A stretch of 64,000 bases of DNA, from NCBI RefSeq assembly GCF_045287255.1, contig NZ_CP137142.1, forward strand, positions 1,116,001-1,180,000. The letters run 5' to 3'. How positions within the stretch are numbered: the first letter of the stretch is position 1; each line of letters opens with the position of its first letter. Origin of the DNA: Henriciella sp045287255. GTDB taxonomy: Bacteria; Pseudomonadota; Alphaproteobacteria; Caulobacterales; Hyphomonadaceae. The notes under the pieces were generated by a model. That model saw nothing but the letters and a program-made list of their open reading frames with translations, was not told the DNA's origin and searched no databases. A program made the translations under genes and the position numbers. Shown piece after piece: positions 32,872 to 41,773 of the stretch.

Positions 32872-33950
32872 CAGCTTTTCGCAAACGCCTCAAACGCGGC
32901 GAGCATATCGTTGTTCTGCTCGACGGTGCCAATGGACGCGCGCAGGCAATCGGGCAGGCCATAGACGGCAACATTACGGATCACGATGCCATGCTGGCGC
33001 AGGAAGGCATCGGCTTCAGCGCTGGTCCGGCCCGGTGTTTCGGGGAAGCGGATCAGCACGAAATTGCCAACGCTTGGGAAAACTTCAAAGCCAAGCTTTT
33101 CAATTGCAGCGCTGACGCGAGCCAGTTCGGCATCATTGTGCGCCACTGAAGCGGCCTGAAACGCATCATCATGGATGGCCGCAATCCCGGCGGCCTGCGC
33201 AACGGCGTTCACATTGAAAGGGCCGCGCGTGCGGTGAATGGCGTCAATTACGCTTTCCGGACCATAAGCCCAGCCAAGACGCAGGGCGGCAAGGCCATGA
33301 ATCTTTGAGAAAGTCCGCGTGACCAGAACGTTCGGGGCTTCACCGGCCAATGCCATGCCGCTGTCATAGTCATTCAGCTTCACGTATTCGGCATAGGCCC
33401 CGTCGAGGACCAGAAGGACATTCTCTGGCAAACCGTCATGCAGGCGTTTAACCTCGGAATAGGGGATATAGCTGCCGGTTGGATTATTCGGGTTGGCAAG
33501 GAAAACAATCTTGGTGTTCTCATCGACAAGAGCGAGCATGGCATCAACATCAGCGGTCAGGTTTTGTTCTGGCGCACTGCGGGTTTCTGCGCCTGATTGC
33601 TGGGCCACTAGACGATAGACCAGAAAACCATGCTGGGATTGCACGATATTGTCGCCGGGGCGCAGGTAAGCGCGGGCGAGCAATTGGAAAATCTCGTCAC
33701 TGCCGCTGCCACAGACTATCCGGTCGGCATCAATGCCATACTTGGCGCCAATCGCCTCACGCAGCGCCATGGCTGAACCATCGGGATAAAGTTCGAGATG
33801 CTTGGCGGCTTTGCTGACAGCGGCCTGAGCTTTTGGACTACAGCCAAGCGGGTTCTCATTTGATGAGAGCTTATGGGCATTATCCAGCTTCTGTCCGCCT
33901 TTATAGGGCGTAATTTCCAGAATGTTCGGAAGGGCCTGCGGTCCAGCCAT
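32871..33950 (-). CDS. hisC: Histidinol-phosphate/aromatic aminotransferase
   Basis: A 359-residue PLP-dependent transaminase. Visible motifs are KLSSNENPLGCSP, ANPNNPTGSYI, LDGAYAEY and the PLP lysine in TFSKIHGLAALRLGWAYGP. ATG 33950 has GGAG seven bases upstream; a further ATG at 33977 would lie inside the palindrome discussed below. Cotranscribed with tyrA, so aromatic amino acid synthesis is an additional or main role. Confidence 0.92.
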   Translation of the reverse strand: MAGPQALPNILEITPYKGGQKLDNAHKLSSNENPLGCSPKAQAAVSKAAKHLELYPDGSAMALREAIGAKYGIDADRIVCGSGSDEIFQLLARAYLRPGDNIVQSQHGFLVYRLVAQQSGAETRSAPEQNLTADVDAMLALVDENTKIVFLANPNNPTGSYIPYSEVKRLHDGLPENVLLVLDGAYAEYVKLNDYDSGMALAGEAPNVLVTRTFSKIHGLAALRLGWAYGPESVIDAIHRTRGPFNVNAVAQAAGIAAIHDDAFQAASVAHNDAELARVSAAIEKLGFEVFPSVGNFVLIRFPETPGRTSAEADAFLRQHGIVIRNVAVYGLPDCLRASIGTVEQNNDMLAAFEAFAKS

Positions 33951-33964
33951 TACTAACTCCATTT

Positions 33965-33978
33965 GTTGCATATGCAAC
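33965..33978. promoter_or_regulatory. 14-bp palindrome upstream of hisC-tyrA
   Basis: GTTGCATATGCAAC is a perfect palindrome 15 bases before the hisC start. Palindromes of the TTGCATATGCAA type are bound by several MarR-family repressors. No MarR gene is in the window. Confidence 0.45.
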
Positions 33979-34051
33979 TAATTGCCCATGAAGGTGATGG
34001 GATCAAGCCGATGCAGTGCAGGCAATGCACTGAAAAATCAAGCGCCTGTGT

Positions 34052-35590
34052 TTAGAAGGCTGCCTGCGCACCGATTAGGATGACATCTGTTGTGGCATCG
34101 CGCTCTGACCATGTTGAGCCATCCGGGAAGTTGCCACCGCTCAGGAAGTTGAGTGGAACAAAGCCTTCGGCGCGGACGACTTCCCCAAACAGGTTCACAC
34201 TTGGCGTGAGGAAGGCAGAGTAACCCGCGACCCACTGGTTTTGACGTTCCCACGGCGCGCCTTCATCCCCGGCGACAAATTCGCTGTACTCAAGTGAGAA
34301 GGCTGAGCGATCTTTATCTTCACTGACCTCGCCACCAAAGCCATAGCGCGCACCTAGGGTGAAGGCAGAGGTTTTCTGGGCCTCGAAGACGCTGAGTGGA
34401 TTGGTTGGATCAGGTACAGCTGAGCCCGGCCATTCATCCAGGGTCTGGGCATATTCGCCAAGAACACGAAGTGACCCAAGATCAATCTGACCATAAATCG
34501 CGGCGGCTGGGTTCTCATCGTCACAAGGGTCAAAGTGGAAAACGGGATAGTCACTACAATACGGGCTGCCATGCAGGTAAGACGCACCGATAAGGGCAGA
34601 GCTTGTCTCACCCCATTCGTACTCATAGCTCGCATCGAGCGCGAAATTGTTCAGCTTTGACGGAACATTTGTGCCGTTAACCGGGGTATTGGCGGCGCGG
34701 AACTGGGAGCCGCCCTGAATGGCCATAGCGCGCAGACTCAGTCCGTCTTTGTAATATCCAAGCTCAGCGCCATAGGCGAGGCCAGCGAATGCGTGCCAGC
34801 TTGTTGAGTTCGTGAACGGGCTAACTGTATCATTGAGACCGAAAGGTGTGTCCATCTTACCGATCGCCGCATAGATTGGACTTCGTTCAAGATCTCCGAA
34901 CATCAGGTAGGCTTTGCGCACCTGAACCTGATTGCGGTTCAGGTCGGTAATTGTACCGCTGCCAAAGCTTTGCTGGGGGTTGTAGAGAAACTCCAGGTAG
35001 CCCGTGAGATAGTCGGTAAAATCTGCTGTCACGGCGAGCTGCGCCGAGTGCACAACAGCTTCGGACACTTCTGTGCCAATTTGATTGGCAGAGGTTGGAT
35101 GCCGCATCAGATACCCGAACTTGCTGTCGCTATTGGACTTCTGGTAATTGGCAAGGACCGTTGTTCCACCAGAAACCGTGATCTTGGTCTTGCGCCCGCT
35201 GCCCATGCGCCCGCGCAACTGGACAATCCGTTTGCGGTTGGTGGTTTCGGCGTGATCAAGAATGTCATAGCCATACTCAGGATCGACGGACACAAGATCA
35301 CTCTTGAGAAGAGGCTGTTGAGCTAGCTTTGCTGGTGGCGCAACAGGTTCGGGAACACCGGCAACACGTGGAGATTGCTGGTTTGGCAGGCGTTGTATCG
35401 GGTCGGCTTTATATTCTTGAATTGCGATCAGGGTTTGCATCTGTGTGAGAAGCTGCGAATTCATTTGTTCGAGGCGCTGAATACGAGCTTCAAGGTCTTC
35501 CTGACTTTGGGCAACCGCTGTCGGCAAAACGCTTAAGGCGCAGGCAGAAAAAAGTAAGCCTGATACAATTCGATAGTTCTGAAGATACAC
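34052..35590 (-). CDS. Outer-membrane porin, LbtU/DUF3573-like
   Basis: A 512-residue protein with a signal peptide (cleaved after AVAQS). A short coiled coil follows (EDLEARIQRLEQMNSQLLTQ), then a beta-barrel of alternating strands, including IGKMDTPFGLNDT and YGAELGYYKDGLSLRA. The layout of coiled coil plus barrel fits porins of the LbtU-like (siderophore porin) and DUF3573 type. The last residues, DVILIGAQAAF, form a terminal strand ending in phenylalanine as needed for barrel assembly. No siderophore genes are nearby, so substrate is open. Confidence 0.75.
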   Translation of the reverse strand: MYLQNYRIVSGLLFSACALSVLPTAVAQSQEDLEARIQRLEQMNSQLLTQMQTLIAIQEYKADPIQRLPNQQSPRVAGVPEPVAPPAKLAQQPLLKSDLVSVDPEYGYDILDHAETTNRKRIVQLRGRMGSGRKTKITVSGGTTVLANYQKSNSDSKFGYLMRHPTSANQIGTEVSEAVVHSAQLAVTADFTDYLTGYLEFLYNPQQSFGSGTITDLNRNQVQVRKAYLMFGDLERSPIYAAIGKMDTPFGLNDTVSPFTNSTSWHAFAGLAYGAELGYYKDGLSLRAMAIQGGSQFRAANTPVNGTNVPSKLNNFALDASYEYEWGETSSALIGASYLHGSPYCSDYPVFHFDPCDDENPAAAIYGQIDLGSLRVLGEYAQTLDEWPGSAVPDPTNPLSVFEAQKTSAFTLGARYGFGGEVSEDKDRSAFSLEYSEFVAGDEGAPWERQNQWVAGYSAFLTPSVNLFGEVVRAEGFVPLNFLSGGNFPDGSTWSERDATTDVILIGAQAAF

Positions 35591-35751
35591 GATACCGTCC
35601 CCTATACGCGCTCAAACACATGCGCGTTCAGGATGATCTAGGGACAGTTTATTTCAGAAGGCTGAACAACAGATCGAGGTTGGTAAAAAATAGCCGTGGT
35701 TTTCTTAGAATTGGTTCGCAGGGTGTGGTGGGCTAGCGGAACTAAATGAGA

Positions 35752-36129
35752 TTAGCGCACGCTCATCATGACCGCGCCAAGATAGTAGAGAGGGGAGGAT
35801 ATGATGAGGACGAAAAGTGCCGTGAATATGAAGGTGCCCTGACGTTCTTCTTCACTCTCAAACGTTTCCGTGCGTATCCCGCGAAACAGGGCATCAGCAT
35901 TGGCCAGCGTATAAATGGCCAGTAACAAGAAAATCACCAGGGCTGAACGCGCCATATGATCGCTGAGCCAGTCATAGAGGATCGCGATCCCGGCAATCAT
36001 GCCGAAAATATCTGTGCTTTTGATTTCGTCGAGTTTGTTTTCGGCGTTCGCCACAACCACTGAAACTGCAGTGATCAAAACCATCAGACCAATATAGGTC
36101 CAGACCATCCAGTCGGGCGGAATCCACAT
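35752..36129 (-). CDS. Small membrane protein downstream of the P-II gene
   Basis: A 125-residue protein I cannot assign. It has about four hydrophobic segments (about 8-27, 42-56, 61-79 and 98-118). It is the last gene of the methyltransferase, P-II and membrane protein series, with a 32-base gap after P-II. P-II proteins usually pair with AmtB, but this protein is far too small and lacks its motifs. Confidence 0.6.
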   Translation of the reverse strand: MWIPPDWMVWTYIGLMVLITAVSVVVANAENKLDEIKSTDIFGMIAGIAILYDWLSDHMARSALVIFLLLAIYTLANADALFRGIRTETFESEEERQGTFIFTALFVLIISSPLYYLGAVMMSVR

Positions 36130-36161
36130 GAGATGCCGCCCTCCTTATGTTTGAAATCAGG

Positions 36162-36506
36162 TCAGCTGCCAATCGCCTGTTCGTTACGCTCCCCTGTGCG
36201 GATGCGCAAGATGCTCTCGATGTCAACGACGAAGACTTTGCCATCGCCAATTGTGCCCGTGTTGGCCGCGCCAGAAATGGCATTGACGACGCGCTCTGTA
36301 TCGCCGGCAGCGCAGGCCACTTCGACTTTGACCTTTGGCAGAAGGCGCACTTCGTATTCAGCGCCGCGATAGACCTCAGTTTTACCCTGTTGGCGACCAT
36401 AGCCACGGACTTCCGAGACGGTCAGGCCGGATATGCCCGCTTCGCCAAGGGCGTCAATCACGGCGTCAAGGCGGCTTGGTTTGAAGATAGCTGTGACGAG
36501 TTTCAT
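36162..36506 (-). CDS. glnB: P-II family nitrogen regulatory protein
   Basis: A 114-residue trimeric signalling protein that reports 2-oxoglutarate and ATP/ADP status. It begins MKLVTAIFKPSRLDAV, has the uridylylated Tyr51 in TEVYRGAEYEV and the C-terminal signature GKVFVVDIE. ATG 36506 overlaps the methyltransferase stop (ATGA), and a longer frame to 36521 would add residues not in the family. There is no glnA or amtB next to it, so it is not the usual glnBA or glnK-amtB arrangement. Confidence 0.9.
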   Translation of the reverse strand: MKLVTAIFKPSRLDAVIDALGEAGISGLTVSEVRGYGRQQGKTEVYRGAEYEVRLLPKVKVEVACAAGDTERVVNAISGAANTGTIGDGKVFVVDIESILRIRTGERNEQAIGS

Positions 36507-37345
36507 TTCCCCGGCTCCCAATTTGATTGCGATTTTAGCGGTACGCCGTTTGGCGCGTTGGTCAATACGGTGTCTTTTGTAGACTTCAATGGGGACGGTT
36601 CTGCCTCTTTTCTAGGCAAAGCAGGGCGTTTTGTGCTTACCGGTGTGGCTTGAGTTACCGCTGCCGGGGCGCTGCCACGAGGGTTGGCATAAATGTGCTT
36701 CACCGCTTCGACGAGCACGACGCCGCCGAGCCCGGGCATCACCAGTTCCCCGATTCGCTCCCAGCTTTCAGAGGCGGCAGTGATCATTGGCCAGTTCAAA
36801 GGCGGCATATGAACGGCTGTGGTTGAAGCCGTGACCTGAAACAGACCATCATTCAACAAGGCAATCAGCTGCCGCCGGGTCCAGGACCGCCCATGCCCGA
36901 ACGCTTTGGTTTCGGCCAAAGACCAGAAACTCTTGCGATTTGCGGTGGCGACGACAATGCGTCCCTCCGGGGCAAGAACCCGCCAGGCTTCGCGCAGGGC
37001 TGCGCGTGGGCTTTCGGCATCTTCCAGCGCGTGCAGCAGGACGATCCGGTCAAAGGTGCCATCTGTAAAAGGGAGGCGATGATCGAGCGCGGGCGCAATC
37101 ATGCCGCCACGAGCACCTGTATAGGCGTTCGTTGTGACCTCGTTTTCTTCTGTAACGATGCCAACGGTTGCACGTGCATCCTCTTGCCAGAGCGGCAGAA
37201 CAGGTTGGGGAAACCCAATCCCGAGAACACCGAGCCCGGTGCAAGGTCCCCAAAGGTCACGCAGACGCTGTTTGATCCGCGCAGCGGCGGTTTGCCCCAA
37301 ACGGGTGGCGTAAAAGGCTTCAAGACTTGCCGCGGACTGACGCAT
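36503..37345 (-). CDS. Class I SAM-dependent methyltransferase
   Basis: A 280-residue protein with a methyltransferase fold. The region DHRLPFTDGTFDRIVLLHAL followed by REAWRVLAPEGRIVVATAN is the Methyltransf_11 pattern, though the first GxGxG loop is degenerate (VLGIGFPQ). A C-terminal extension (about 225-280) is rich in Pro, Ser and Lys and looks disordered. It is divergent from gloB with 45 bases between starts, an arrangement I recall from other alphaproteobacteria. It overlaps the P-II gene by 4 bases. Confidence 0.82.
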   Translation of the reverse strand: MRQSAASLEAFYATRLGQTAAARIKQRLRDLWGPCTGLGVLGIGFPQPVLPLWQEDARATVGIVTEENEVTTNAYTGARGGMIAPALDHRLPFTDGTFDRIVLLHALEDAESPRAALREAWRVLAPEGRIVVATANRKSFWSLAETKAFGHGRSWTRRQLIALLNDGLFQVTASTTAVHMPPLNWPMITAASESWERIGELVMPGLGGVVLVEAVKHIYANPRGSAPAAVTQATPVSTKRPALPRKEAEPSPLKSTKDTVLTNAPNGVPLKSQSNWEPGK

Positions 37346-37390
37346 GTGGCTCTTGTTACTTTCATAGTTTGCTACAGGTTACATGGTGCC

Positions 37391-38152
37391 ATGCTGAAGA
37401 TACATCAATTCCCCTGCCTGAACGATAATTATGGCTATCTGGCCCACGATCCCGTGTCTGGAGATACCGCGGCGATCGATACGCCTGATGCTGATAAATA
37501 TCTGGCCGAAGCCGAAGCGCTTGGCTGGACGATTTCTGCGATCTGGAACACTCATTGGCATCCCGATCATGCTGGCGGCAATCTGAAGATCAAAGATGCT
37601 ACAGGCTGCGCGATTATTGGTCCTGCTGGAGAGGCAGAGAAAATTCCTGGGATCGAACAACCCGTCAAAGGCGGGGACACGGTCCGGCTGGGTGATATGA
37701 CGGCACATGTTATTGATGTGCCAGGCCACACACTTGGCCATATTGCGTTTCATATGCCCGCTGAAAACACAGCCTTTGTTGGCGATGCTGTCTTTGCGCT
37801 TGGGTGTGGCCGGGTGTTTGAGGGCGACATGGCGATGATGTGGAACAGCATGCAGGCCATCAAGGCCCTGCCGCCTGAAACCACGCTTTACTGCGCGCAT
37901 GAATATACGCAGGCGAATGCCCGATTTGCCGAAACAATTGAGACCGACAATACGGCTTTGGCTGACTATATCGCAGAGATCGATGCCAAGCGCGCCAAGG
38001 GCGAGCGAACCGTCCCGATGGGGCTTGCGCGCGAGCTGGAAACCAACCCATTTTTGCGGGCTGATGTTGCAAGCTTACAAGCCGCAATGGGGCATCCGGG
38101 CGATGCGGTCGCGACATTTGGAGAAATTCGTGGCCGGAAGGATCGGTTTTGA
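37391..38152 (+). CDS. gloB: Hydroxyacylglutathione hydrolase (glyoxalase II)
   Basis: A 253-residue metallo-beta-lactamase-fold thioesterase that hydrolyses S-lactoylglutathione in methylglyoxal detoxification. The binuclear metal site is THWHPDH at 54-60, with further ligands in VPGHTLGHIAF, FVGDAVFALGCGR and CAHEYTQAN. ATG 37391 is preferred; an upstream extension overlaps the divergent methyltransferase. Its stop overlaps the TTG start of the cupin gene. Confidence 0.95.
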   Translation: MLKIHQFPCLNDNYGYLAHDPVSGDTAAIDTPDADKYLAEAEALGWTISAIWNTHWHPDHAGGNLKIKDATGCAIIGPAGEAEKIPGIEQPVKGGDTVRLGDMTAHVIDVPGHTLGHIAFHMPAENTAFVGDAVFALGCGRVFEGDMAMMWNSMQAIKALPPETTLYCAHEYTQANARFAETIETDNTALADYIAEIDAKRAKGERTVPMGLARELETNPFLRADVASLQAAMGHPGDAVATFGEIRGRKDRF

Positions 38153-38595
38153 GTTTCGCCAGAGCCGGAGACCTCGGCGCCCGTGAGATCATACGCCTAC
38201 TCGATATGAAGCCGCACCCGGAAGGGGGGCATTATGTCGAGACCTTTCGGGCGAGCGCGGCGAATGAGCGCGCAGCTTCGACCGCGATTTATTATCTGTT
38301 GCAGGCTGATGAAGTCTCCGCCTGGCACCGCGTTGACGCTGATGAGCATTGGCTCTGGCACGCCGGCGGGCCGCTTGTGCTGACGCTTTCACCGCCAGAT
38401 GGAAAAGGCGCAAAGGCTGAAACCCTGGGGCCGGACCTGCGCGCTGGACAGCTGCCGCAAGTCACCGTGCCAGCGCAGCATTGGCAGACCGCAGAGACAC
38501 TGGGGGCGTGGACGCTGGTCTCCTGTATCGTCGCGCCGGGGTTCGAGTTTGCCGGGTTCGAACTTGCGCCGGATCATTGGCGGCCTGAGGTTTAG
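38149..38595 (+). CDS. Cupin domain protein (DUF985/Cupin_5)
   Basis: A 148-residue single-domain beta-barrel. The conserved Cupin_5 start is MKPHPEGGHYVETFR; later STAIYYLL and SAWHRVDADEHWLWHAG supply histidines that may bind metal or substrate. Start TTG 38149 overlaps the gloB stop (TTGA) and has GGAAGGA upstream, so it is coupled to gloB. The reaction is unknown. Confidence 0.85.
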   Translation: MSFARAGDLGAREIIRLLDMKPHPEGGHYVETFRASAANERAASTAIYYLLQADEVSAWHRVDADEHWLWHAGGPLVLTLSPPDGKGAKAETLGPDLRAGQLPQVTVPAQHWQTAETLGAWTLVSCIVAPGFEFAGFELAPDHWRPEV

Positions 38596-38689
38596 GCTTT
38601 CCCACAAAGAAAACCGCCACTCTGTCTACCCGGACAGGACCCTGCATGTTACCCCTGCTTGCAAACACTGACAGGTAGGGACTCCAGAT

Positions 38690-40771
38690 ATGAAATCATC
38701 AATTATTGCAGGCGTCAGCGCGCTGGCCATTGCTGCTTTTTTGCCCGCTATCGCGCAGGATGAAGAGGGCGATACGAAACGTTTTACCGCAGAACGGGTC
38801 TTTGACATCGAATATGCAGGCGACCCACAAATCTCTCCGGATGGGCAAACGATCGTTTATGTGCGCCGTTCAATGGATCGTCAGACCGATACAGATCGCG
38901 GTGATCTATGGACGATTGACGTGGAGAGTGGGGCCCATCGCCCGCTTCTGACAGGTGGGGCCTCCAAGGGGGCGCCGCGCTGGTCACCCGATGGCACGCG
39001 CTTGCTTTATTCGACCGCGACTGATGGTCGCCCGGATTTACGCGTCATGTATCTCGATACCGGAGATACCTATTCGCTCGGGCAGTTCTTTGAAGGGCCG
39101 GGTGGTGCCGTATGGTCGCCCGATGGCAAAACGATTGCCTTCACCATGTTTGTCGCTGGCAAAACGCCGAGCTTTTCCAGCCTGCCAGCCGCGCCAGAAG
39201 GGGCCGAATGGTCCCCGCCCGTGCGCGTGTTTGATGATATGACCTTCCGCTTTGATGGGGCAGGGTATCTCAAAGAAGGCGCAACCCATGTCTTCACGAT
39301 TTCTGCTGAAGGCGGGTCGCCGCGTCAGGTGACCAATGGTGACGCTGATTTCGGCAACCCGGCATGGCTTGGTAATGGTGCCTTGCTCGTGAATGGGAAT
39401 GAAGCGGAAGACCGTGATCTCGATCCGATTGAAAGCGAGATTTACAAGATTGACCTGTCTGACCTCTCGCGCGTAGCGCTGACCGATCGTGACGGCCCGG
39501 ATTTTGGGGCGGTCGTTTCTCCGGATGGCAAAACGATTGCCTATCGTGGCTATGATGATGAGTTGCGGGCCTATCAGCAGACCAATCTGTACATGATGGA
39601 TGCGGATGGCGGGAATGTCCGTGAAGTTGATCCAGGCTTTGATCGTTCAGTGGCCGACATTGCGTGGGGCGCAGACAGCAAGACCATCTATGCGCTGTAC
39701 GAGAATTCAGGTGTGCATGAGGTCGCGAGCGTGACCAAGCGCGGCACGTTCAAAACTGTGTTCAGCGATATTGGCGGGACCAGTATTGGTCGCCCTTATG
39801 GCTCGGGCAGTTTCAGTGTTTCACAGACGCGTAGACCCGTTTTTGCTTATACAGCTGGGTTTTCCGATCGACCTGCCGAGGTTGCAGTGACAGGCGCTGA
39901 TGTTGATGATCGCGTTCTGACCGATCTGAACGGCGATGTGTTGCCCTTCCTCGACATGGCACCTGTTGAAGAATTCAAAGTGACATCCTCGGTGGATGGG
40001 CGTGAGATTGAGGCCTGGGTGGCCCTGCCGCCAGACTTTACCGCTGATGGTAGCTTCCCGATGATTATGGAAATTCATGGCGGGCCATTTGCCATGTATG
40101 GCCCGCTGTTCGCGAGTGAGATTCAGCGCTTTGCGGCTGAAGGCTATGTCACGGTCTATGTGAACCCGCGTGGTTCGACCGGGTATGGTGAGGAGTTCGC
40201 GCAGCTGATTGATCTCGCCTATCCGGGCGATGATTTCCATGACCTGATGGATGTGGTCGACGACCTGGTGGCCCGAAACTATGTCAGCGAGGATCGCCTG
40301 TTTGTTACCGGTGGCTCGGGGGGCGGTATCCTGACGGCATGGATCGTGGGTAAGACAGATCGCTTCGCTGCGGCGGCTTCAGTCAAGCCCGTGATCAACT
40401 GGATGACGATGGCATTAGCGGCTGATATCGGTCAGTTTGTGCGTCGTCACTGGATCCGTGCTGACCCATGGAGCGATCCGGATGCGTATCTGAAATTCTC
40501 GCCAATCATGCTCATGGATAATGTCGTAACCCCGACCCTCGTCATGGTGGGTGAGGAGGACTGGCGTACCCCAACCTGGGAAGCCGAGCAGTTCTATACG
40601 GCCCTGAAGATGAAAGAAGTCGATACGGCTCTGATCCGCGTTCCCGGTGCGCCGCACTATATTGCTTCTCGTCCAAGCCGCCTGATTGCCAAGACGGATA
40701 ATATCATGGGCTGGTTTGAGAAATATGATCCGGTGAAGATTGCTGAAGCCGAAGAGGATGAAAACGAGTAG
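38690..40771 (+). CDS. Secreted S9-family prolyl oligopeptidase/acylaminoacyl peptidase
   Basis: A 693-residue exported protein. A signal peptide (cleaved near AIAQD) precedes a beta-propeller with WSPDG-type repeats (RWSPDGTRLLY, VWSPDGKTIAF, VVSPDGKTIAY). The C-terminal alpha/beta-hydrolase domain has the nucleophile in TGGSGGG, aspartate in GEEDWRTP and histidine in PGAPHYIA. It probably degrades peptides in the periplasm. ATG 38690. Stands alone. Confidence 0.9.
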   Translation: MKSSIIAGVSALAIAAFLPAIAQDEEGDTKRFTAERVFDIEYAGDPQISPDGQTIVYVRRSMDRQTDTDRGDLWTIDVESGAHRPLLTGGASKGAPRWSPDGTRLLYSTATDGRPDLRVMYLDTGDTYSLGQFFEGPGGAVWSPDGKTIAFTMFVAGKTPSFSSLPAAPEGAEWSPPVRVFDDMTFRFDGAGYLKEGATHVFTISAEGGSPRQVTNGDADFGNPAWLGNGALLVNGNEAEDRDLDPIESEIYKIDLSDLSRVALTDRDGPDFGAVVSPDGKTIAYRGYDDELRAYQQTNLYMMDADGGNVREVDPGFDRSVADIAWGADSKTIYALYENSGVHEVASVTKRGTFKTVFSDIGGTSIGRPYGSGSFSVSQTRRPVFAYTAGFSDRPAEVAVTGADVDDRVLTDLNGDVLPFLDMAPVEEFKVTSSVDGREIEAWVALPPDFTADGSFPMIMEIHGGPFAMYGPLFASEIQRFAAEGYVTVYVNPRGSTGYGEEFAQLIDLAYPGDDFHDLMDVVDDLVARNYVSEDRLFVTGGSGGGILTAWIVGKTDRFAAAASVKPVINWMTMALAADIGQFVRRHWIRADPWSDPDAYLKFSPIMLMDNVVTPTLVMVGEEDWRTPTWEAEQFYTALKMKEVDTALIRVPGAPHYIASRPSRLIAKTDNIMGWFEKYDPVKIAEAEEDENE

Positions 40772-40845
40772 GGGGCCATTGGTCCTGAACCCTTTGTCCC
40801 TTAAGGTGTCTCCCAAGCCTGACACATACAGGCGAAGGAGGCATC

Positions 40846-41694
40846 ATGAGTTTTCGCGTCAAAGAAACAGGCGCTGCATGCGGCGCAGTCGTAACAGGGC
40901 TTGATCTACGGCAAGATTTGTCACTTGATCTGGTCGCTGAGCTGCGCGCGCATTGGGTTAAGTACAAGCTGCTCATATTTCCGGACCAACCGCTGAACGA
41001 TCATGATCTTGAACGGTTTACGCTCTACTTTGGCGCGTTCGGTGAAGACCCGTTCTTTGGTCATATTGATGGTCATGAACATATTGCGGCAATCCAGCGC
41101 AATGCGGATGAGAAGACTCCGATCTTTGCCGAGTTCTTTCATTCGGACTGGAGTTTTCTGGACGTCCCGCCTGCGGGAACGGTGCTCTACGGCATTACGA
41201 TCCCGCCACATGGCGGAAATACATTATTTGCTGATCAGGTGGCCGCGTATGAACGCCTACCCGATCATCTCAGAGACAAAGCCGATGCGTTGACCGCCAT
41301 TCACTCGGCGGAGTTAGGTTATGCACCAACCGGGGCCTATGGCGAGAATGATCGCGATGCTGGGCGGAGCATGAAGATTATCCCCAGCGAAAAAGCGCGC
41401 GAGAAACGTGAGCATCCTTTCGTGCGCACTCACCGGGAAACCGGAGAGAAAGCGCTCTACAGCTCGCCCGCCTATATTCAGGGGTTTGCAGGTCTTCCTA
41501 AAGAAGAGAGCGATGCCCTCATGGCCGAGTTCTATGGCTATCAGACCGATGAGGCGCTGATTTATTCTCACAAATGGCAGAAGGATATGCTGGTAATGTG
41601 GGACAATCGCTCGCTTTTGCATGCGGCAACTGGCGGGTATGATGGGCATGACCGATTGCTTCATCGCACAACCATCGCGGACACGGTATTTTAG
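40846..41694 (+). CDS. TauD/TfdA-family dioxygenase
   Basis: A 282-residue Fe(II)/2-oxoglutarate-dependent oxygenase. The iron ligands are His and Asp of FHSDWSF and the distal histidine in LLHAATGGYDGHDRLLHRTT, where the final arginine binds 2-oxoglutarate. These enzymes act on taurine, alkyl sulfates or herbicide-like acids; substrate is not predictable here. ATG 40846 has GGAGG upstream. Confidence 0.9.
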   Translation: MSFRVKETGAACGAVVTGLDLRQDLSLDLVAELRAHWVKYKLLIFPDQPLNDHDLERFTLYFGAFGEDPFFGHIDGHEHIAAIQRNADEKTPIFAEFFHSDWSFLDVPPAGTVLYGITIPPHGGNTLFADQVAAYERLPDHLRDKADALTAIHSAELGYAPTGAYGENDRDAGRSMKIIPSEKAREKREHPFVRTHRETGEKALYSSPAYIQGFAGLPKEESDALMAEFYGYQTDEALIYSHKWQKDMLVMWDNRSLLHAATGGYDGHDRLLHRTTIADTVF

Positions 41695-41773
41695 CTCACC
41701 GTCTTACTCTGCGGTCTTGCCTCTGCATGCGCCCTCTGCGATGACCGCATAAAAGATACGGGAGACGCTGACC

